DNA from: Dactylis glomerata
Taxonomy: Eukaryota; Streptophyta; Magnoliopsida; Poales; Poaceae
DNA length: 64,000 nt
Direction: 5' to 3'
Assembly: GCA_007115705.1 (NCBI GenBank)
Contig: QXEO01000546.1
Location: 8,160,621-8,224,620 of the forward strand
Each line of letters starts with the position of its first letter. Within the stretch, counting starts at the first letter, position 1. The position numbers and the translations under genes are program-made. Below are positions 21,001 through 32,936 of the stretch, in pieces. The notes under the pieces are model-generated. The model did not search any database, was not told where the DNA came from, and worked only from the letters and a program-made list of their open reading frames with translations.

Positions 21001-21385
21001 TTACTAAACTTCCAGTGCTACTCTTCATAGTGATGGTTTTCCTGGCACAATCTATCACTCCTTGATGGGCAGACATCCAATTCATACCAAGAACTACTTC
21101 CAAACCTTTGGTTCCCAATACTATCAAATTGGCTAAGAAAGCGACTCCATGAATTTCTATGGGAACTGCCAAACAGTTCCACTCAGACCTTGTTGTTGAC
21201 CCAGGTATTTGTACTAACATGGCATGCTTCATAGGTTTTGGGTGAAGTCCACTTTTATCAACAAACAACTTAGTGACAAACGAGTGTGAAGCTCCAGAAT
21301 CAAACAGAACTCTTGCAGGAATAGAGTTAACAAGGAACATACCTAGCACAACGTCGGTGGCTTCCTGAGCTTCTTCAACATTCAT
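18021..21385 (-). pseudogene. T1 pol: protease, RT, RNase H, integrase, chromodomain (broken)
   Basis: On the minus strand from MNVEEAQEATDVV at 21385. Protease VLFDSGASHSFVT; RT with YRKLNDVTIKNKYPLPKIDD, FSKIDLRTGYHQLKI, YEYTVMSFGLTNAP and FIDD at 20368-20357; RNase H with FDVYCDASKLGLGCVLMQ and YTDHKSLKYIFTQ; integrase zinc domain across 19230-19150, core Asp in GMDFITGF, Asp in IVSDRGTQF and Glu in HPQTDGQTERVNQ; GPF motif and C-terminal chromodomain (IRILEEAYRTT ... KFLKVQWSNHTEDEATWE) at 18326-18021. Breaks seen: TAA at 19228-19226 where T2 has Gln, TAG at 18631-18629 where T2 has Lys, and a frameshift between 18629 and 18326 caused by extra bases near 18570. It needs enzymes from another copy. 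The chromodomain is thought to steer integration to heterochromatin. Confidence 0.93.
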
Positions 21386-21390
21386 GTGAT

Positions 21391-22557
21391 TCAGACGGCC
21401 TCGAGAGTGAGGCTGGTTCCTTGGTGGATAGTTTTTGCCATTCCAACACGGCGCTGCTGCTGAGCAGGAGCAGTGGTCTTGGATGCATCATTCAGCTTCT
21501 TGGGGCACTCATTGGAGTAATGCCCTTTGAGTCCGCACTCATAACAGGTAACACCGGACTTGTCACCAGACTTGGACAGCACCGGCGTGCCATTTGGCCT
21601 TGGAGTATTGGTGTTGAAGTTGTTGCCACTAGGTCGTGGAGGTGCACGGTTGAAGTTGTTGCCGGGTGGTCGGTTGGGGTAGTTGGGACGCGGAGCAGGT
21701 GCAGATGGCCTCATTGGTCTAGGGGCGAAACCCATAGGTGGATTTCCTCTTGGCTTCTGCGAGTTGCTTGAGTTGCCTTGATACATCATGCGGCGCTTGC
21801 GGTTCTCTGCGGCTTGCTTGAGTTTGCCTTCCATCTGAATGGCAGAGTCAACCAGTGACTCCAGGTCGGCAAAGTGAATACTGACCAAGACACATTGCAT
21901 CTCATCATGAAGTCCATTCAGAAACCTTTCTTGCTTCTTCTCATTGGTGTCGGTGTCATCTGGGGCATACCTAGACAAGGTAAGGAACTTGTCATGGTAA
22001 TCCACCACGGATAGGGAACCTTGCTTCAGATTTCTGAACTCATCTCTCATCCTTTTAACCAATCCCATCGGAACATGGGCTTTGCTAAACTTGCTCTTGA
22101 ACTCCTCCCAAGGCATCACATACCCTGGGGCTTGCATTGCACGAGTGCTATCCCACCAAGCTCTTGCGGCTCCAGCAAGATAGTGGGTGGTGTACAAGAC
22201 CTTCTCATTCTCACCAACTTCGGCGACTGCCAAATTGTTTTCCATGGTGCGAAGCTAGTCATCGGCATCTAAGGGTTCTTCAGACTTAGTGAACATAGGT
22301 GGGTTGGTGTTTTGGAAACTCCTTAACTTGGATCGGTGATCACCAGGGCCATTGTTTTCTCCTTCACCATGGCCATCTCCATTGCCATTGTTGCGGTTCA
22401 TTGCCATCTGGGTTATTTGCTGAAGAGTGGCCAAGTTAGCTTGGCGCTCAGCTCGGGCTACTTCCCGGTCTTCCATGATCAACCTTAGCAGTTCGGCCAT
22501 CTCCGGGTTTGGGGGTGGGGGTGCTCGCGGCATCTGAAGATAATGTTTGTAAGACAA
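21391..22557 (-). pseudogene. T1 gag (broken)
   Basis: Minus strand from ATG 22557 (MSYKHYLQMPRAPPPP). Capsid-type core: YLAGAARAWWDSTRAM, WEEFKSKFSKAHVP, MRDEFRNLKQGSLSVVDY. Zinc knuckle CYECGLKGHYSNECPKK near 21545-21495 (CX2CX4HX4C). TAG at 22257-22255 replaces the Trp codon of T2 (DADDWLRTMENNL). A one-base loss in the T run near 21441 (TT here, TTT in T2) puts gag out of frame with pol and gives an early TGA at 21393-21391; in T2 gag and pol share one frame at this junction. Gag packages element RNA in the cytoplasmic particle. Confidence 0.92.
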
Positions 22558-22810
22558 GAGGGAAAGCTAATTGCTAAGATTTAATTGTAACATGGATCAT
22601 GCAAAAAAAATTGTCTTGCTTAGGCCTTAAGGGCCAAATTCATATTTCATTCAACACTCATCAACATATCATACATACGAGTTCACACATTACAAATGGT
22701 TTACATCAAACCATTGTGACTCGTCTACTAGAGAGGGGGATACAACTCACACCTACACGAAGTGAAAAACAAAGTGGAACTCATAACTAGATAACACTTG
22801 GATCTCCGAT

Positions 22811-23593
22811 CTACACATCGGGCTCCTCGGGGTCTTCCTCCTCATCACTCACAATAAATCCATTATGCCCAACATCCTCCGGATCATCAAGGTCCTCCAT
22901 GAAGTCATCCTCATCACTAATAAGGGCATTATCCTCCTTGCGGAGATCAATGCCTTCCTCCTCACCAAGGTGATCCTCTAGACTCTCAATGTACTCAGTC
23001 AGCTCAGCCACATTGGCCTTCAACTCCTCAAGGTCCTGATCCTTCTCATCGCGCTGGCGACGGAGACTCTTGCGCTCTTTCGCAAGTATCCTGATAGTGC
23101 TCCTAGCCTCCACCAGTGCGAAGTGCTCAAGGTTGGCCTTGGTACGGGCACGATCGGCCTCCTGCTGAGTGGAGTACAGCAAGAAGTCCATGTGATCGAT
23201 GTAGGTACTCGGCTCATTTTGCCCGGGCATGTTTGCGGGACGCCCGTCCGCATCACGCCGAGCAAAGTTCCTAAAGTGCTCCCCCTGGACCTCCTCAACA
23301 TGCAGTCCGCATAAGTGGGCGTGCATCTCCTGCATACCTCGGACCAAACCATCGGCCCAAGTGTTCTCCACAAGCTCAAACTTGATCCTTGGAGAACTCA
23401 AATTTCCCTTCTTGCCACGGCAACTCGCCCTGATAAGCCACCGTAGCTCTCCATCTGGGTGCTCATTGAGCACGGCTCCCTTGAACTCCGGATACAAACG
23501 ATCCACGAACAAGGTCAGGGTGGTGAGGTCGCGCTCGAAACAAAGGCTGCCACCATGGCCCAACTGGTAGTGCTCAACTAATACCGGGGCCAT
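22811..23593 (-). CDS. T1 ORF0: intact 260-codon ORF upstream of gag
   Basis: Minus strand, ATG at 23593 (MAPVLVEHYQLGHGG), stop next to 22811, uninterrupted. It lies between the primer site (23793) and gag (22557), on the same strand as gag-pol. N-terminal half (about residues 15-110) looks globular: FERDLTTLTLFVDRLYPEFK, then LRWLIRASCRGKKG, ENTWADGLVRGMQEMHAHLC and FRNFARRDADGRPANMPG. Residues about 135-210 form a probable coiled coil (EADRARTKANLEHFALVEAR, LAKERKSLRRQRDEKDQDLE); the C-terminal ~50 residues are strongly acidic, ending DEEEDPEEPDV. T2 encodes the same 260-codon protein (37684-38466) with about 11% residue differences by eye. Some grass chromoviruses (rice RIRE3 and RIRE8, from memory) carry an ORF called orf0 in this place. 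Function unknown. Confidence 0.8.
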   Translation of the reverse strand: MAPVLVEHYQLGHGGSLCFERDLTTLTLFVDRLYPEFKGAVLNEHPDGELRWLIRASCRGKKGNLSSPRIKFELVENTWADGLVRGMQEMHAHLCGLHVEEVQGEHFRNFARRDADGRPANMPGQNEPSTYIDHMDFLLYSTQQEADRARTKANLEHFALVEARSTIRILAKERKSLRRQRDEKDQDLEELKANVAELTEYIESLEDHLGEEEGIDLRKEDNALISDEDDFMEDLDDPEDVGHNGFIVSDEEEDPEEPDV

Positions 23594-23792
23594 CTACAAA
23601 ATTTTAGATTAGATTAAGTTAGTGATCAACTCAAGTGTGCAAAATTTTAAGTAGGCAAAAACTGAAGTATGTATAAAACTTTGCAAATAGAGATGAAAGA
23701 CTAAGCAATTTTGCAACCATTACTTATATCTTTGCTTTTAACAAGGTTTCAGTTAGCGCCCATTCTAACTAAGGTCTCCTATGGTCAGCCTA

Positions 23793-23805
23793 GGCTCTGA
23801 TACCA
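23793..23805 (-). other. T1 primer binding site (initiator Met tRNA)
   Basis: On the element strand TGGTATCAGAGCC lies three bases after the 5' LTR end (23809). It is the usual plant initiator methionine tRNA primer site. T2 has the identical site at 38665-38677. Confidence 0.92.
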
Positions 23806-23808
23806 ACT

Positions 23809-26800
23809 TGTGACGACCTCAAATTTGATAACAAATTTGAAGTGCCCGTTATGTATTCCACCGCAATCCCAGAACCATTGTTGCGATATATATAACGTAG
23901 TTGGTAACCAGTTCCATAGACATTACAATATGATGGTTCAAATACAATGGTCATAGTGACCAAGTTCATATTACAACACAATATAGCAGCGGAAATAACG
24001 TCTTCGGGTCCATGCCTTCACCCTACAGGCAATGGCGACTCATGGAGACGAGCTTAGTTCTGGCACTCTTCTTCATACCCTTCTTCCTGATACTCTTCCC
24101 CATAGTCTGGCCAAGTTGATAGCCAGGGACACAGCCATGAGTACATTGGATGCACACGCAAACCATCTTATAAAGGAAATGATGAAATAGATATGCAAGG
24201 TTTATATGGTGGACTAAGCACTAAGTTTATTCGCAAAAGCTAGTTTTATTTCCCAAGAAGGTTCATTGGTAGAAAAGAGGTTTAGTTCTCTAAGTTCAAA
24301 CTAAGAGGAACTTCCATTGTGTCAACATCATGGTCAAGTCAAGTCAATTCAATTCATGTCATTCACCAAGTTCATCATAAGTTATTTTCATTCTTGACAA
24401 AAGCCAGGCACAGCTTGCCAACTGTCCATGACCGCGGACGCGGCTATTCGAATAGTTTTACACTCTGCAGAGGTTGTACACTTTACCCACACCATCCGAC
24501 TACTCATCGTGTGGGCGACTTCCCCGCATACCGACATATGCCACGATAAGTAGCCGACCATAATGTTTCACCTGCCCGCCTTAGCATAAACAATACCGCC
24601 TAGAGATGTACCCCTCAACACCAGAGTCCCAAGAAGGTGTCCAGAGGGTGCAAAGTTCCCAGCCGCTTGATCCTCCGGAATGCCACTAACCGGAATAGAG
24701 TCCTACCCCGGCAGTACATTTTCAATGAGGGCTCTTCGGCTTGTACCCCAACCACCTATGAAGAGGAGGACAAGGCGAAACTCGGCCACAGCCAAGGGTG
24801 CCCTGGAAAAGGAGTCGCTGGTCAGACTTCCATTTACATTTGTAGGGTCTACACTAGGGCGAAACAAATTACTCCACTAAGCCCTGTCCCATACCAGGAT
24901 AATGTGGTCGTACTGTATGGTTGGCTCACATAGTACATCACTCGTTGCCATTTCGCAAATACATTCCATAGTTCTTAGTCCAGATTATTTTTCCTTCATA
25001 AAACCATCATGTAGGAGAAACCACTAATTCAAGTGTTCAAGTTCAAGTCACACATTTTCAACTAGGGTTCCCCTTATAGATGACCTCAGTTTTATTAGCG
25101 ACTAAGCAACTAGTAGGAGTGATGATACCACTAAGTAAGGTTGGATAAACTCAGCTTGATGCTCTTGCTAAGCAAGATGTCACTACACATCTATCATTCT
25201 ATTCTAGCAATTCAATCATGCAATTTACTTAAAACAGATAGAATGCAATAGTACAACTAGGTATTTGGAGTATGATTCAAAAGATGGCTTGCCTTGGTTG
25301 GCAAAGTGTCCGGGATATTCTTCTTCTTCTTGATAATAAAATCCCCCCTCAATATCCTCCTCAGCAATACTAGCGTCTAATAAAGGAATCAACACAAAAC
25401 ACACAATCACTACACAATGCTAGCAGCATACCAAGCACACATATTTGTTTGCTACAATAGCATTCCTGTTGCATTTTATGGAGTTGGATTGCAAGTTTTT
25501 CTTCTAAGTTTTCATTAAGTGTGCAAGTTAGAGTTTCTACTAAGTGTCATATGTTGTTCACTTTCTAAGCATTGGTATTGGTTTAGGGGTACTAAGACTA
25601 GTTCAAGTGGGGAGGGATTAGCTAAGTGATTTGGTAATGGGGGCAAATTAATTCTAAGTGTATGCTAGGGATCTATCATTTTATGTTACTAACTAGAGTT
25701 GGGTTAGGGTCTAATTGATAACACTAACAAGGTTTGAGTTGATTGGGGGTTGGCTAACAGTAAGGGAGGTCATTGGTGAGTTCACAATTTAAATTTCATG
25801 ATTTTAGGGGGCTTAAACAATTTTCTAGAAATCTTCTATGATTAATAAAGCTATGGTCACACTATTCATATCTAATTAAATTCCTAACTTAAATGGAATT
25901 CTAACCAATTCTAGAGGCTAGAGCCTTTTACAAGCTTTCCAACGCATATTTATTTGCTAGAAAAGGATTTGTAAATCTCTGGAAATTTAAGTTTGAAAAT
26001 CAAATCTGAAACAATTTTGAATTAATTCGAAAAGGCGGGAGAATAAATAAAAACGAAACGGACCGATTCTAAATAGACTGGGCCAATTCTGAACAGAACC
26101 CGAACGGGCCAGCCCAGAAAGCGTTTCGCATGGCGGGAAGAAATAAAAACGGGACCTGACAGGGGGGTCCCACTGGTCAGGTCACTTAACTCCTCCGAAC
26201 CGGTATGCTCCCGTTGGATCAAGATCCAACGGTGCATCATCGTCGTCTACCCCGGGACAGACCAGGGACTCACCGGCGTTGCAGTGACGAGTGTTCGACG
26301 GCGAGGGCGTGACGGAGAGGATGCAGAGCTTGACGGCGGTGATGCAGATCGACAGCGGCGGCTCCGCTCCTCCACCTCGAACCAGCAGCAGCTCCAATGG
26401 TGGCCGAAATTCTCCAGAACGCGGCGGCGCTCCCGTGCAGAGATCGGACGCTTCCGAGGGGGAGAGGAAGAGAGAAGAGTGGGGATCGGTGGCGGTGGTG
26501 TGTGCGTCCTCTGGGAGGGGTCGACGGGGGTTTTTATAGCCTCGGGAGGCCGGTGGCAAGGCGACCAGAAGGTGGCCAGTGCAGGGGTCCTGGCGGCGTT
26601 CGGAGGTCGCACCGGGCACGGCGGCCTCGGGGGCTTCTTGGGAGGTTGTCGCCTCGGCTGCGGAGGGCTGTGGGTCAGTGCTGGCGAGGGCATGGCGGTC
26701 GGGAGCGTGCAGAGAAGAAGAAGACTGGGAGGGGGGCCTGGGCGCATGTCTCTTCTTCCCTCCTCTTCTCACGGCTCGGGTCGGGGCAGAGGGAACGGGG

Positions 26801-27496
26801 CTCGACCGTGGCATCGTCCAGGAGCGTGGCTACAGTCCTCGAGCGAGCAAGAACAGTGCAGCCCACAGTGCACTCGATTTGCTTTGATTCTTGCCTGCCA
26901 GTGTTCGACGAAATGCCCGCAAGAGTTTTAAATTTGAATTTTTGAAATTTTCCACTTTGGGTGATCAGCATATAAGCCAAGGTATCCAGTGGTATTTTTG
27001 TTCTGAAGAAAGGGTAAGTTTTTCAGAAATCTTATTTCAAGTTTTGGTATAGTCTCTGTTTCAGATTCAAAGTTTGATTGATGTTTGAGTGATGTTCTGA
27101 TTTGAATTTTCAGTAGCAACTGCTTGGTTGAGTTAGTATGTGACTTGGTTAAGCTCAACTCACTGGCCAAACACTGAGGTGAGTTATAGATTTCTTAATC
27201 CAAGGGCTCAAAGTAGGGTAGTCAAACAGATTTCCTAGATCATCTTATTCTTCTCTTTTTCTTTAATATTTTTATTTCTGGTTTCTTTGATGCTTAGAAT
27301 TTGTCTCAATTGCTTCTGTTGGTTAACTTAGAATTAACTAACCAATGCCCAACCAAAATAACACACATAAAATCATAGAAAACATATAATGGGAAATACA
27401 TGTATGCATGCAATAATAGATAAAAAGTTTTATCTTGGTCCAAAAATTTGGTATCTTAATTAATAAGAAGTGGATTACAATTTCTGAGTTGTTACA
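23809..27496 (-). repeat. T1 5' LTR (3688 bp)
   Basis: Partner of 14292-17977. The minus-strand TATA box TATAAAAA is at 26538-26531, about 960 bp into the LTR, so U3 is about 1 kb and R plus U5 about 2.7 kb, giving a long untranslated leader. The GC-rich block 26200-26800 spans the promoter. Confidence 0.94.
26531..26538 (-). promoter_or_regulatory. T1 TATA box
   Basis: Minus-strand TATAAAAA in the 5' LTR within GC-rich sequence. The equivalent TATAAAAG is present in both T2 LTRs (31930-31923 and 41299-41292), so the box is kept in all four LTRs. Confidence 0.6.
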
Positions 27497-27501
27497 CTTC
27501 G
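27497..27501. repeat. Target site duplication of T1, right copy (CTTCG)
   Basis: Directly after the LTR end GTTGTTACA at 27496; matches 14287-14291. Confidence 0.93.
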
Positions 27502-29306
27502 CTCGCCATAGGCTCCAACCGCGGGGAGTGGCGATCATCTTCAATGCGACCCGAGTCACTGCCAACCTCATCCCTGCGCGCCCTCTTGTGGCATGAGGGG
27601 TCGGGAGCCGAGATCACGGTTTCCCCGGAAGAAGGAACGGGGGGAGGTTGCATTGCCAAATCAACGGAAAGGGGAGACCTACAAAAAAGGCGCCCCATGA
27701 TCGAGTCAATCAGAGCTGCGGCGGTCAAGTAAGGATAAGAAGCACGGAGGCGGGAAGCTTACCCGGCCACAGCGGTAGCTCGCCGTTTGGTCACCTTCTT
27801 CATCTTAGGACGGTGCAGGTTCTTCGCCGTCGGCTCCGGTTTCTTGCGCTTCTCGGCTGGCGCGTTCGGAGCCGGCTGAGCCCTTCTCTTGGCGCCAACC
27901 GGCTCGCCTCCAGCCTTTTCACGGTCTGCCGGCTCCGGAGCAACAGGACGTTGCTCTGGAGACTCTGGCAGATCCACGGTCGGGGGAGCTTGAACTCCAG
28001 CAGCGGCTACGGCGGCTACATGAAGAGCTACGGCCCCGAGGGTAGCAGTTGATCCTGCATCATCATCGTCATCCTTGGACCGATCTCTTAGGAGAGAGGG
28101 ACCAGGGAGCTTACTGGAGTGATCGAGGGGCTCGCCTGAGTCTACGAGCTCATCATTCCCTTCATCGCCATGAGTGGCGGTCGAGCTCTCGATGGCGGCC
28201 TAGCAGCCAGCATCCTCCATCTCCTCAGTGTCGTCCCAGATGACCTCGTCATCCGACTCCGCTCTGTCAGCGGCAAAGCCGGCCCGGCGTTGGGCCGAGT
28301 TCTCCGTGGCCTACAGGGCGAACAGGTTCTGCACGGGCCAAGTGGACAAAGGTCAGATGAACGGAATTGCAAAGGGGGGAGCGGCGAAAACCAAACCCGG
28401 CAAGCTTACCTCAGCAATCGGGTTGTCTCGGTCGTGAGGTTCCAGGCCCCATGTCCACGAGGCTTGAAGCTTGACGTCAACGATATGGTTCACTTTCCGT
28501 GCCACCTCCAGTGCTGACAGCGCCTTGGAGGAGTGTCGAGTGGGATCCCTGGCAGATCCTAGGAAGCACATCTTGTGCGAACGACACTGGAGTGGCGACA
28601 CGCGGGCAACCACGAAGGCGAGCAGGAGGTCAGCCGGCTCCAGGCCGCCCTCCGTCTGCATAGTGGAAATCCGCTGAAGAATCTTCTCCATGTCCGGCGT
28701 GGGATGGGGAAGAGAAATACTCCAGCTGTCCCACTCGGGCCCGCTTGCATCGAAGGGCGGCAGATTGATATGATCCGCGCCCTCCTTCAGATTCTTCACA
28801 TAGAAGAAGGAGCGCTGCCATTTCTTGCAAGATTCCTTCCCCTTTATGCTCGGGAAGTCCACGGTCTTGCGCGCATAAAAGGAGGCAGTGCCGCATATCA
28901 CTGGGATGGTCTCCGCCGTCTGGGTCTTGAAGTAGATCAGCTGACGGAACAGCTTGATGTTGGGCCAGATGCCCAAGTATGCCTCGCAAAGGGCCGCAAA
29001 CGCGGCCAGCGTCATCATCGCATTCGCCCCGAGGTGGTGCGGTTGCAGATGGAAATGATCTAGGAACTGGCGCATGAAGCTGCTGGCGGGTAGCGCAAAG
29101 CCCCGGGGGAAATGGTCATAAAAGACCACCGCCTCCCCGAGCTTTGGAGCGGGGATGCGCTCGCTACCAGCAGGGCGGCAGCCCACGAGATCCGCGGGCG
29201 GAAGCACCCGACCTCGGCGCAGTAGCTCGATCTTCTTCTCCTTCACCCAAGAGCCTTCCCAATATCCCTTCGGCAAAGCGGGCGGATCGGCATCCTTGCC
29301 GGAAGC
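27502..29306 (-). pseudogene. Element B antisense gene, middle exons (putative gypsy-type transposon / Transposase_28-like domain)
   Basis: Minus strand. The exon 29306-28410 continues from 42263 across T2 and holds the conserved part: PKGYWEGSWVKEKKIELLRR, FPRGFALPASSFMRQFLDHF, NAMMTLAAFAALCEAYLGI, and WPNIKLFRQLIYFKTQ. I recognise this as the 'putative gypsy type transposon' (Pfam Transposase_28) family. Donor GTAAGC at 28409-28404; the next exon starts 28328 after GTGCAG and carries TAG at 28314-28312 and 28202-28200, both plausibly former CAG. A basic stretch (KRRAQPAPNAPAEKRKKPEP) runs to 27763, with donor GTAAGC at 27762. A last exon 27715-27502 (ALIDSIMGRLF) runs into the T1 insertion. 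Exon ends between 28115 and 28050 are uncertain. Confidence 0.72.
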
Positions 29307-29311
29307 CGCCC
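29307..29311. repeat. Target site duplication of T2, left copy (CGCCC)
   Basis: CGCCC directly before the LTR start at 29312 and again at 42263-42267 after the other LTR. Removal of T2 and one copy restores the first exon of the antisense gene. Confidence 0.93.
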
Positions 29312-32300
29312 TGTGACAATCCCGAATTTACAACAAAGTCGAAGTGCCCGTTATGCATTCCACCACAATCCCAGAATCATTGTTGTGATACACATAACGT
29401 AGTTGGTAACCAGTTCCGTAGACATTACAATACGACGGTTCAAATACAATGGTCATAGTGACCAAGTTCACATTACAACACAATATAGCAGCGGAAATAA
29501 CGTCTTCGGGTCCATGCCTTCACCCTACAGGCAATGGCGACTCAGTAGAAGATCTTAGTTCTGATACTCTTATTCATACCCTTCCTCCGGATACTCTTCC
29601 CCATAGTTTGGTCAAGTTGATAGCCAGGGACACAGCCATGAGTACATTGGATGCACTCGCAAACCATCTTATAAATGAAATGTTGAAGTAGAAATGCAAG
29701 GTTGATATGGTGGACTAAGCACTAAGTTTAGTTGCAAAAGCTAGTTTTATTTCCCAAGAATGTTCATTGGTGGAAAAGAGATTTAGTTCTCTAAGTTCAA
29801 TCTAAAGGGGAACTTCAAGTGGGTCAACATCAATGTCAAGTCAAGTCATGTCATGTCATTCACCAAGGTCACCATAATTTATTTTTATCCTTGACAAAAG
29901 TTAAGTATAGTTTGCCAACTGTCCATAACCGAGGACGCGGCTATTCGAATAGTTTGAAACCTCTGCAGAGGGGTACACTTTACCCACAAGATTCGATACA
30001 TCTGCCGGGAGAAATCCATGGTTCATCATACACAAAGTATGCGAGGTTCAGATAATCAAACAAACTCTTTCACTTGCTCACTCTAGTATAGGATCCTTCC
30101 CTAGAGCCCGGGATACGGAAATCCCCGTTTCGGCGCCTCTAGTTTTGCCCGCTCCGGGATGCCGGATGAATGGAATTTCCACTCGGTTCAGAAGTACCCG
30201 CGCACGGTGCACTCCTATAAAGGATGATACAAGGCCTCCCATACTAGGGTAAACAAGCTACGGACTAAGCCCCTTCCCATTTAGGGGTAATGTGGTCGTA
30301 CGGTAAGGTTGGCTCACATAGTACATCACTTAGTATCATTTGGCAAATACATTCCATAGTCCTTAGTCAAGATTAATTTTCTTCATAAAACTATCATGTA
30401 TGAGAGGTCCCCAAGTCAAGTTTTCAAGTTCAAGTCACCAAGTTCAAATGGGGTTCCTCTTAGAGATAACACCAAATTTATTTGCGACTAAGCAACTATA
30501 CTGAGTGATGATACCACTAAGCTATGGTTGGATAAACTCAGCTTGATGCTCTTGCTAAGCAAGATATCACTATACTTCTATCATTCTACTCTAGCAATTC
30601 AATCATGCAATTTACTTAAAACAAGTAGAATGCAATAGTAAAACTAGGTATTTGGAGTATGATTCAAAAGATGGCTTGCCTTGGTTGGCAAAGTGTCCGG
30701 GGTATTCTTCTTCTTCTTGATAATATTCCCCCTCAATATCCTCCTCGGCAACACTAGCGTCTAATAACGAATAAACACAAAGCACAACATCACTACACAA
30801 TGCTAACAACACACCAAGCACACATACTTGTTTTCAAACAATAGCCTTCCTCTTGGATTTTATTTGAATTATGTTGCAAGTTTTCTTCCAAGTTTGCATT
30901 GAGTGTGTAAGTTAAATTTTCTACCATATGCCATGTGTGGTTCACTTTTTAAGTAAGGTATGAAACTAGGGTATTAGGGCTAGTTTAAGTGAGGATTGAC
31001 TAATTATGTGAATTGGTATTGAGGGCAAAAATAAATTCTAAGAGTATGATAGAGATCTATCATTTTATGTTACCCATTAAGATTGGATTAAGGTCTAATT
31101 GACATCACTAACTAGGTTTGAGTTGATTAAGGTTGACTAACAGTAGGGGAGGTCATTAGTGAGTTCACAAATCAAATTTCAAAATTTTAGGATGCTTAAA
31201 CAATTTTCTAGAAATGTTCTATGATTAATACAGCTATGGTCCCATTATTCTTATTTATTTAAATCCCTAAATCAAATTGAATTCTAACCAGTTCTACAGT
31301 GTAGAGCATTTCCTAAGCTTTCCAACGCATATTCATTTGCTAGAAATGGATTTGTAAATCTCTTTCAATTAGGGTTTGAGAATTAGATCTGAATCATATT
31401 TGAAATAATTCAAACGGCGGGAAAAATAATTAAAACGAAACGGACCGAAACTGAACTGAACCGGGCCATTTTCAAAAGAATCCCGAACGGGCCGGCCCAT
31501 ACCGCTTCGCCCGGGGCGGGATAAGTTTCTGTTTTTAAACCTGACAGGTGGAGCCCACCGGTCAGGTCACTTAACGCACCGAATCGGTACGCGACCGATG
31601 GATCGCGATCTAACGGCTCAGAGGCATCGTGTTCGTCGGCGACAGTGGAGCTCACCTGCGAGCAGTGAAGATGACGACGGCGACGGCGGCGTGTGTAGGG
31701 GAAGCAGAACTCGACGGCTACGGGCGGAAACGACTCCGGCGAGGCTCCTCCTCCGATTCCCAGCGTCGGCTTGCTCCCCTGAGGTCGAACGCGGCAGCGC
31801 CCTCCGCGTCCAGTACCTCGCCGGCGGGGCTGGCGACGTCGAGCTAGAGCGAGCGGGGAGAGGTGAGTGTGTCTGGGAGGTAGCTGGGATCGGGGTGAGT
31901 CCGCTCGTTTGATCGACGGGGGCTTTTATAGGCCGGAGCGGCGAGGGCGAGGGCGTCCAGTAGGTGGCCGGCGCAGGGCATGCTGGCGACGTGCACGGGC
32001 GACACCGGCCTCGACGGCCTTGCTTGCGTGCTGGAGGGTGGTTGTCTCGGCCGCGGAGTGCTGTGGGTCGGTGCTGGCGAGGGCACGGTGGTCGGGAGCT
32101 TGCAAAGAGGAAGAAGGAGAAGAGAGGGGGGTCCAGGTGCTGTCCTCCGTTTCCTCCCATGTCGCGCGGCTTGGGTCGGGGCAGGGGGAGCTGGGGTCGA
32201 CCGCGGAGGTGTCCAGGAGCATGGCTACAGGCTTCGAGCGAGCAAGAACAGTGAAGCTCACAGTACTCTCGATTTGCTTGATTTTTGCCTGCCAAGTGTT

Positions 32301-32893
32301 TGACGAAATGCCCGCAAGAAAATCAAATTCGAATTTTTGAAAATTTCCACTTTGGGTGATCAACATATTAGCCAAAGTTTCCAGTGATATTTTTGTTCTG
32401 AAGAAATCACATGTTTTGCAACAATTTGTATTTGAAATTTGGGTATTGCCACTGTTTCAGATTCAAGGTTTAGCTGAAGTTTGAGTGATGTTCTGATTTG
32501 AAATTTGGTTAGAAACTTCTTGGTTGAGTTAGTAGGTAACTTGGTCAAGCTCAACTAACTGGCCAAACACCAAGTTGAGTTACAGATTTCTTATTCTAAA
32601 GGCTCAAAGTAGGGTAGTCACTAATATTTTCTAGATCATCTTATTCTTCTCTTTTTCTTTCTTATTTTTATTTCTGGTTTCTTTGGCTTGTATAATCCTT
32701 CTCTAATGTCTCTGCTGGTTAAGTTATAACTAACTAACCATTGCACAACAAATAACCACACACATGAAATCATAGAATACCAATGGTAGAAAATACATGC
32801 ATACATGCAATAATAGATAAAAAGTTTTCTCTTGGTCCAAAATTTGGTATTTTAATTAATAGGAAGTGGATTACAATTTTCTGAGTTGTTACA
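29312..32893 (-). repeat. T2 3' LTR (3582 bp)
   Basis: + strand start TGTGACAATCCCG, end GAGTTGTTACA. GC-rich promoter block about 31480-32260 with a minus-strand TATAAAAG at 31930-31923. Short ORFs in all frames of the GC block are chance. Confidence 0.94.
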
Positions 32894-32906
32894 ATCTTCC
32901 CCCCTT
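32894..32906 (-). other. T2 polypurine tract
   Basis: Element-strand AAGGGGGGAAGAT abuts the 3' LTR and is preceded by a T-rich stretch, the usual form of a plus-strand primer. Confidence 0.8.
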
Positions 32907-32936
32907 AAAAAGAATCTCATCCCCGAGATTCACTAA

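Larger units (their letters stand above)
14292..27496 (-). mobile_element. T1: Tekay/Del-type chromoviral Gypsy retrotransposon, complete but mutated
   Basis: 13.2 kb, reading on the minus strand. LTRs 23809-27496 (5') and 14292-17977 (3'), target duplication CTTCG, initiator-Met primer site at 23793-23805, extra ORF (ORF0) 22811-23593, gag 21391-22557, pol 18021-21385 with a terminal chromodomain, polypurine tract next to 17977. The gag-pol order, CX2CX4HX4C knuckle, FIDD RT box and C-terminal chromodomain place it with Tekay chromoviruses. Gag and pol have stops and frameshifts; ORF0 does not. The polypurine tract has a pyrimidine in its middle. I counted roughly 50 LTR differences by eye over 3.69 kb, which suggests a young insertion. 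Confidence 0.95.
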
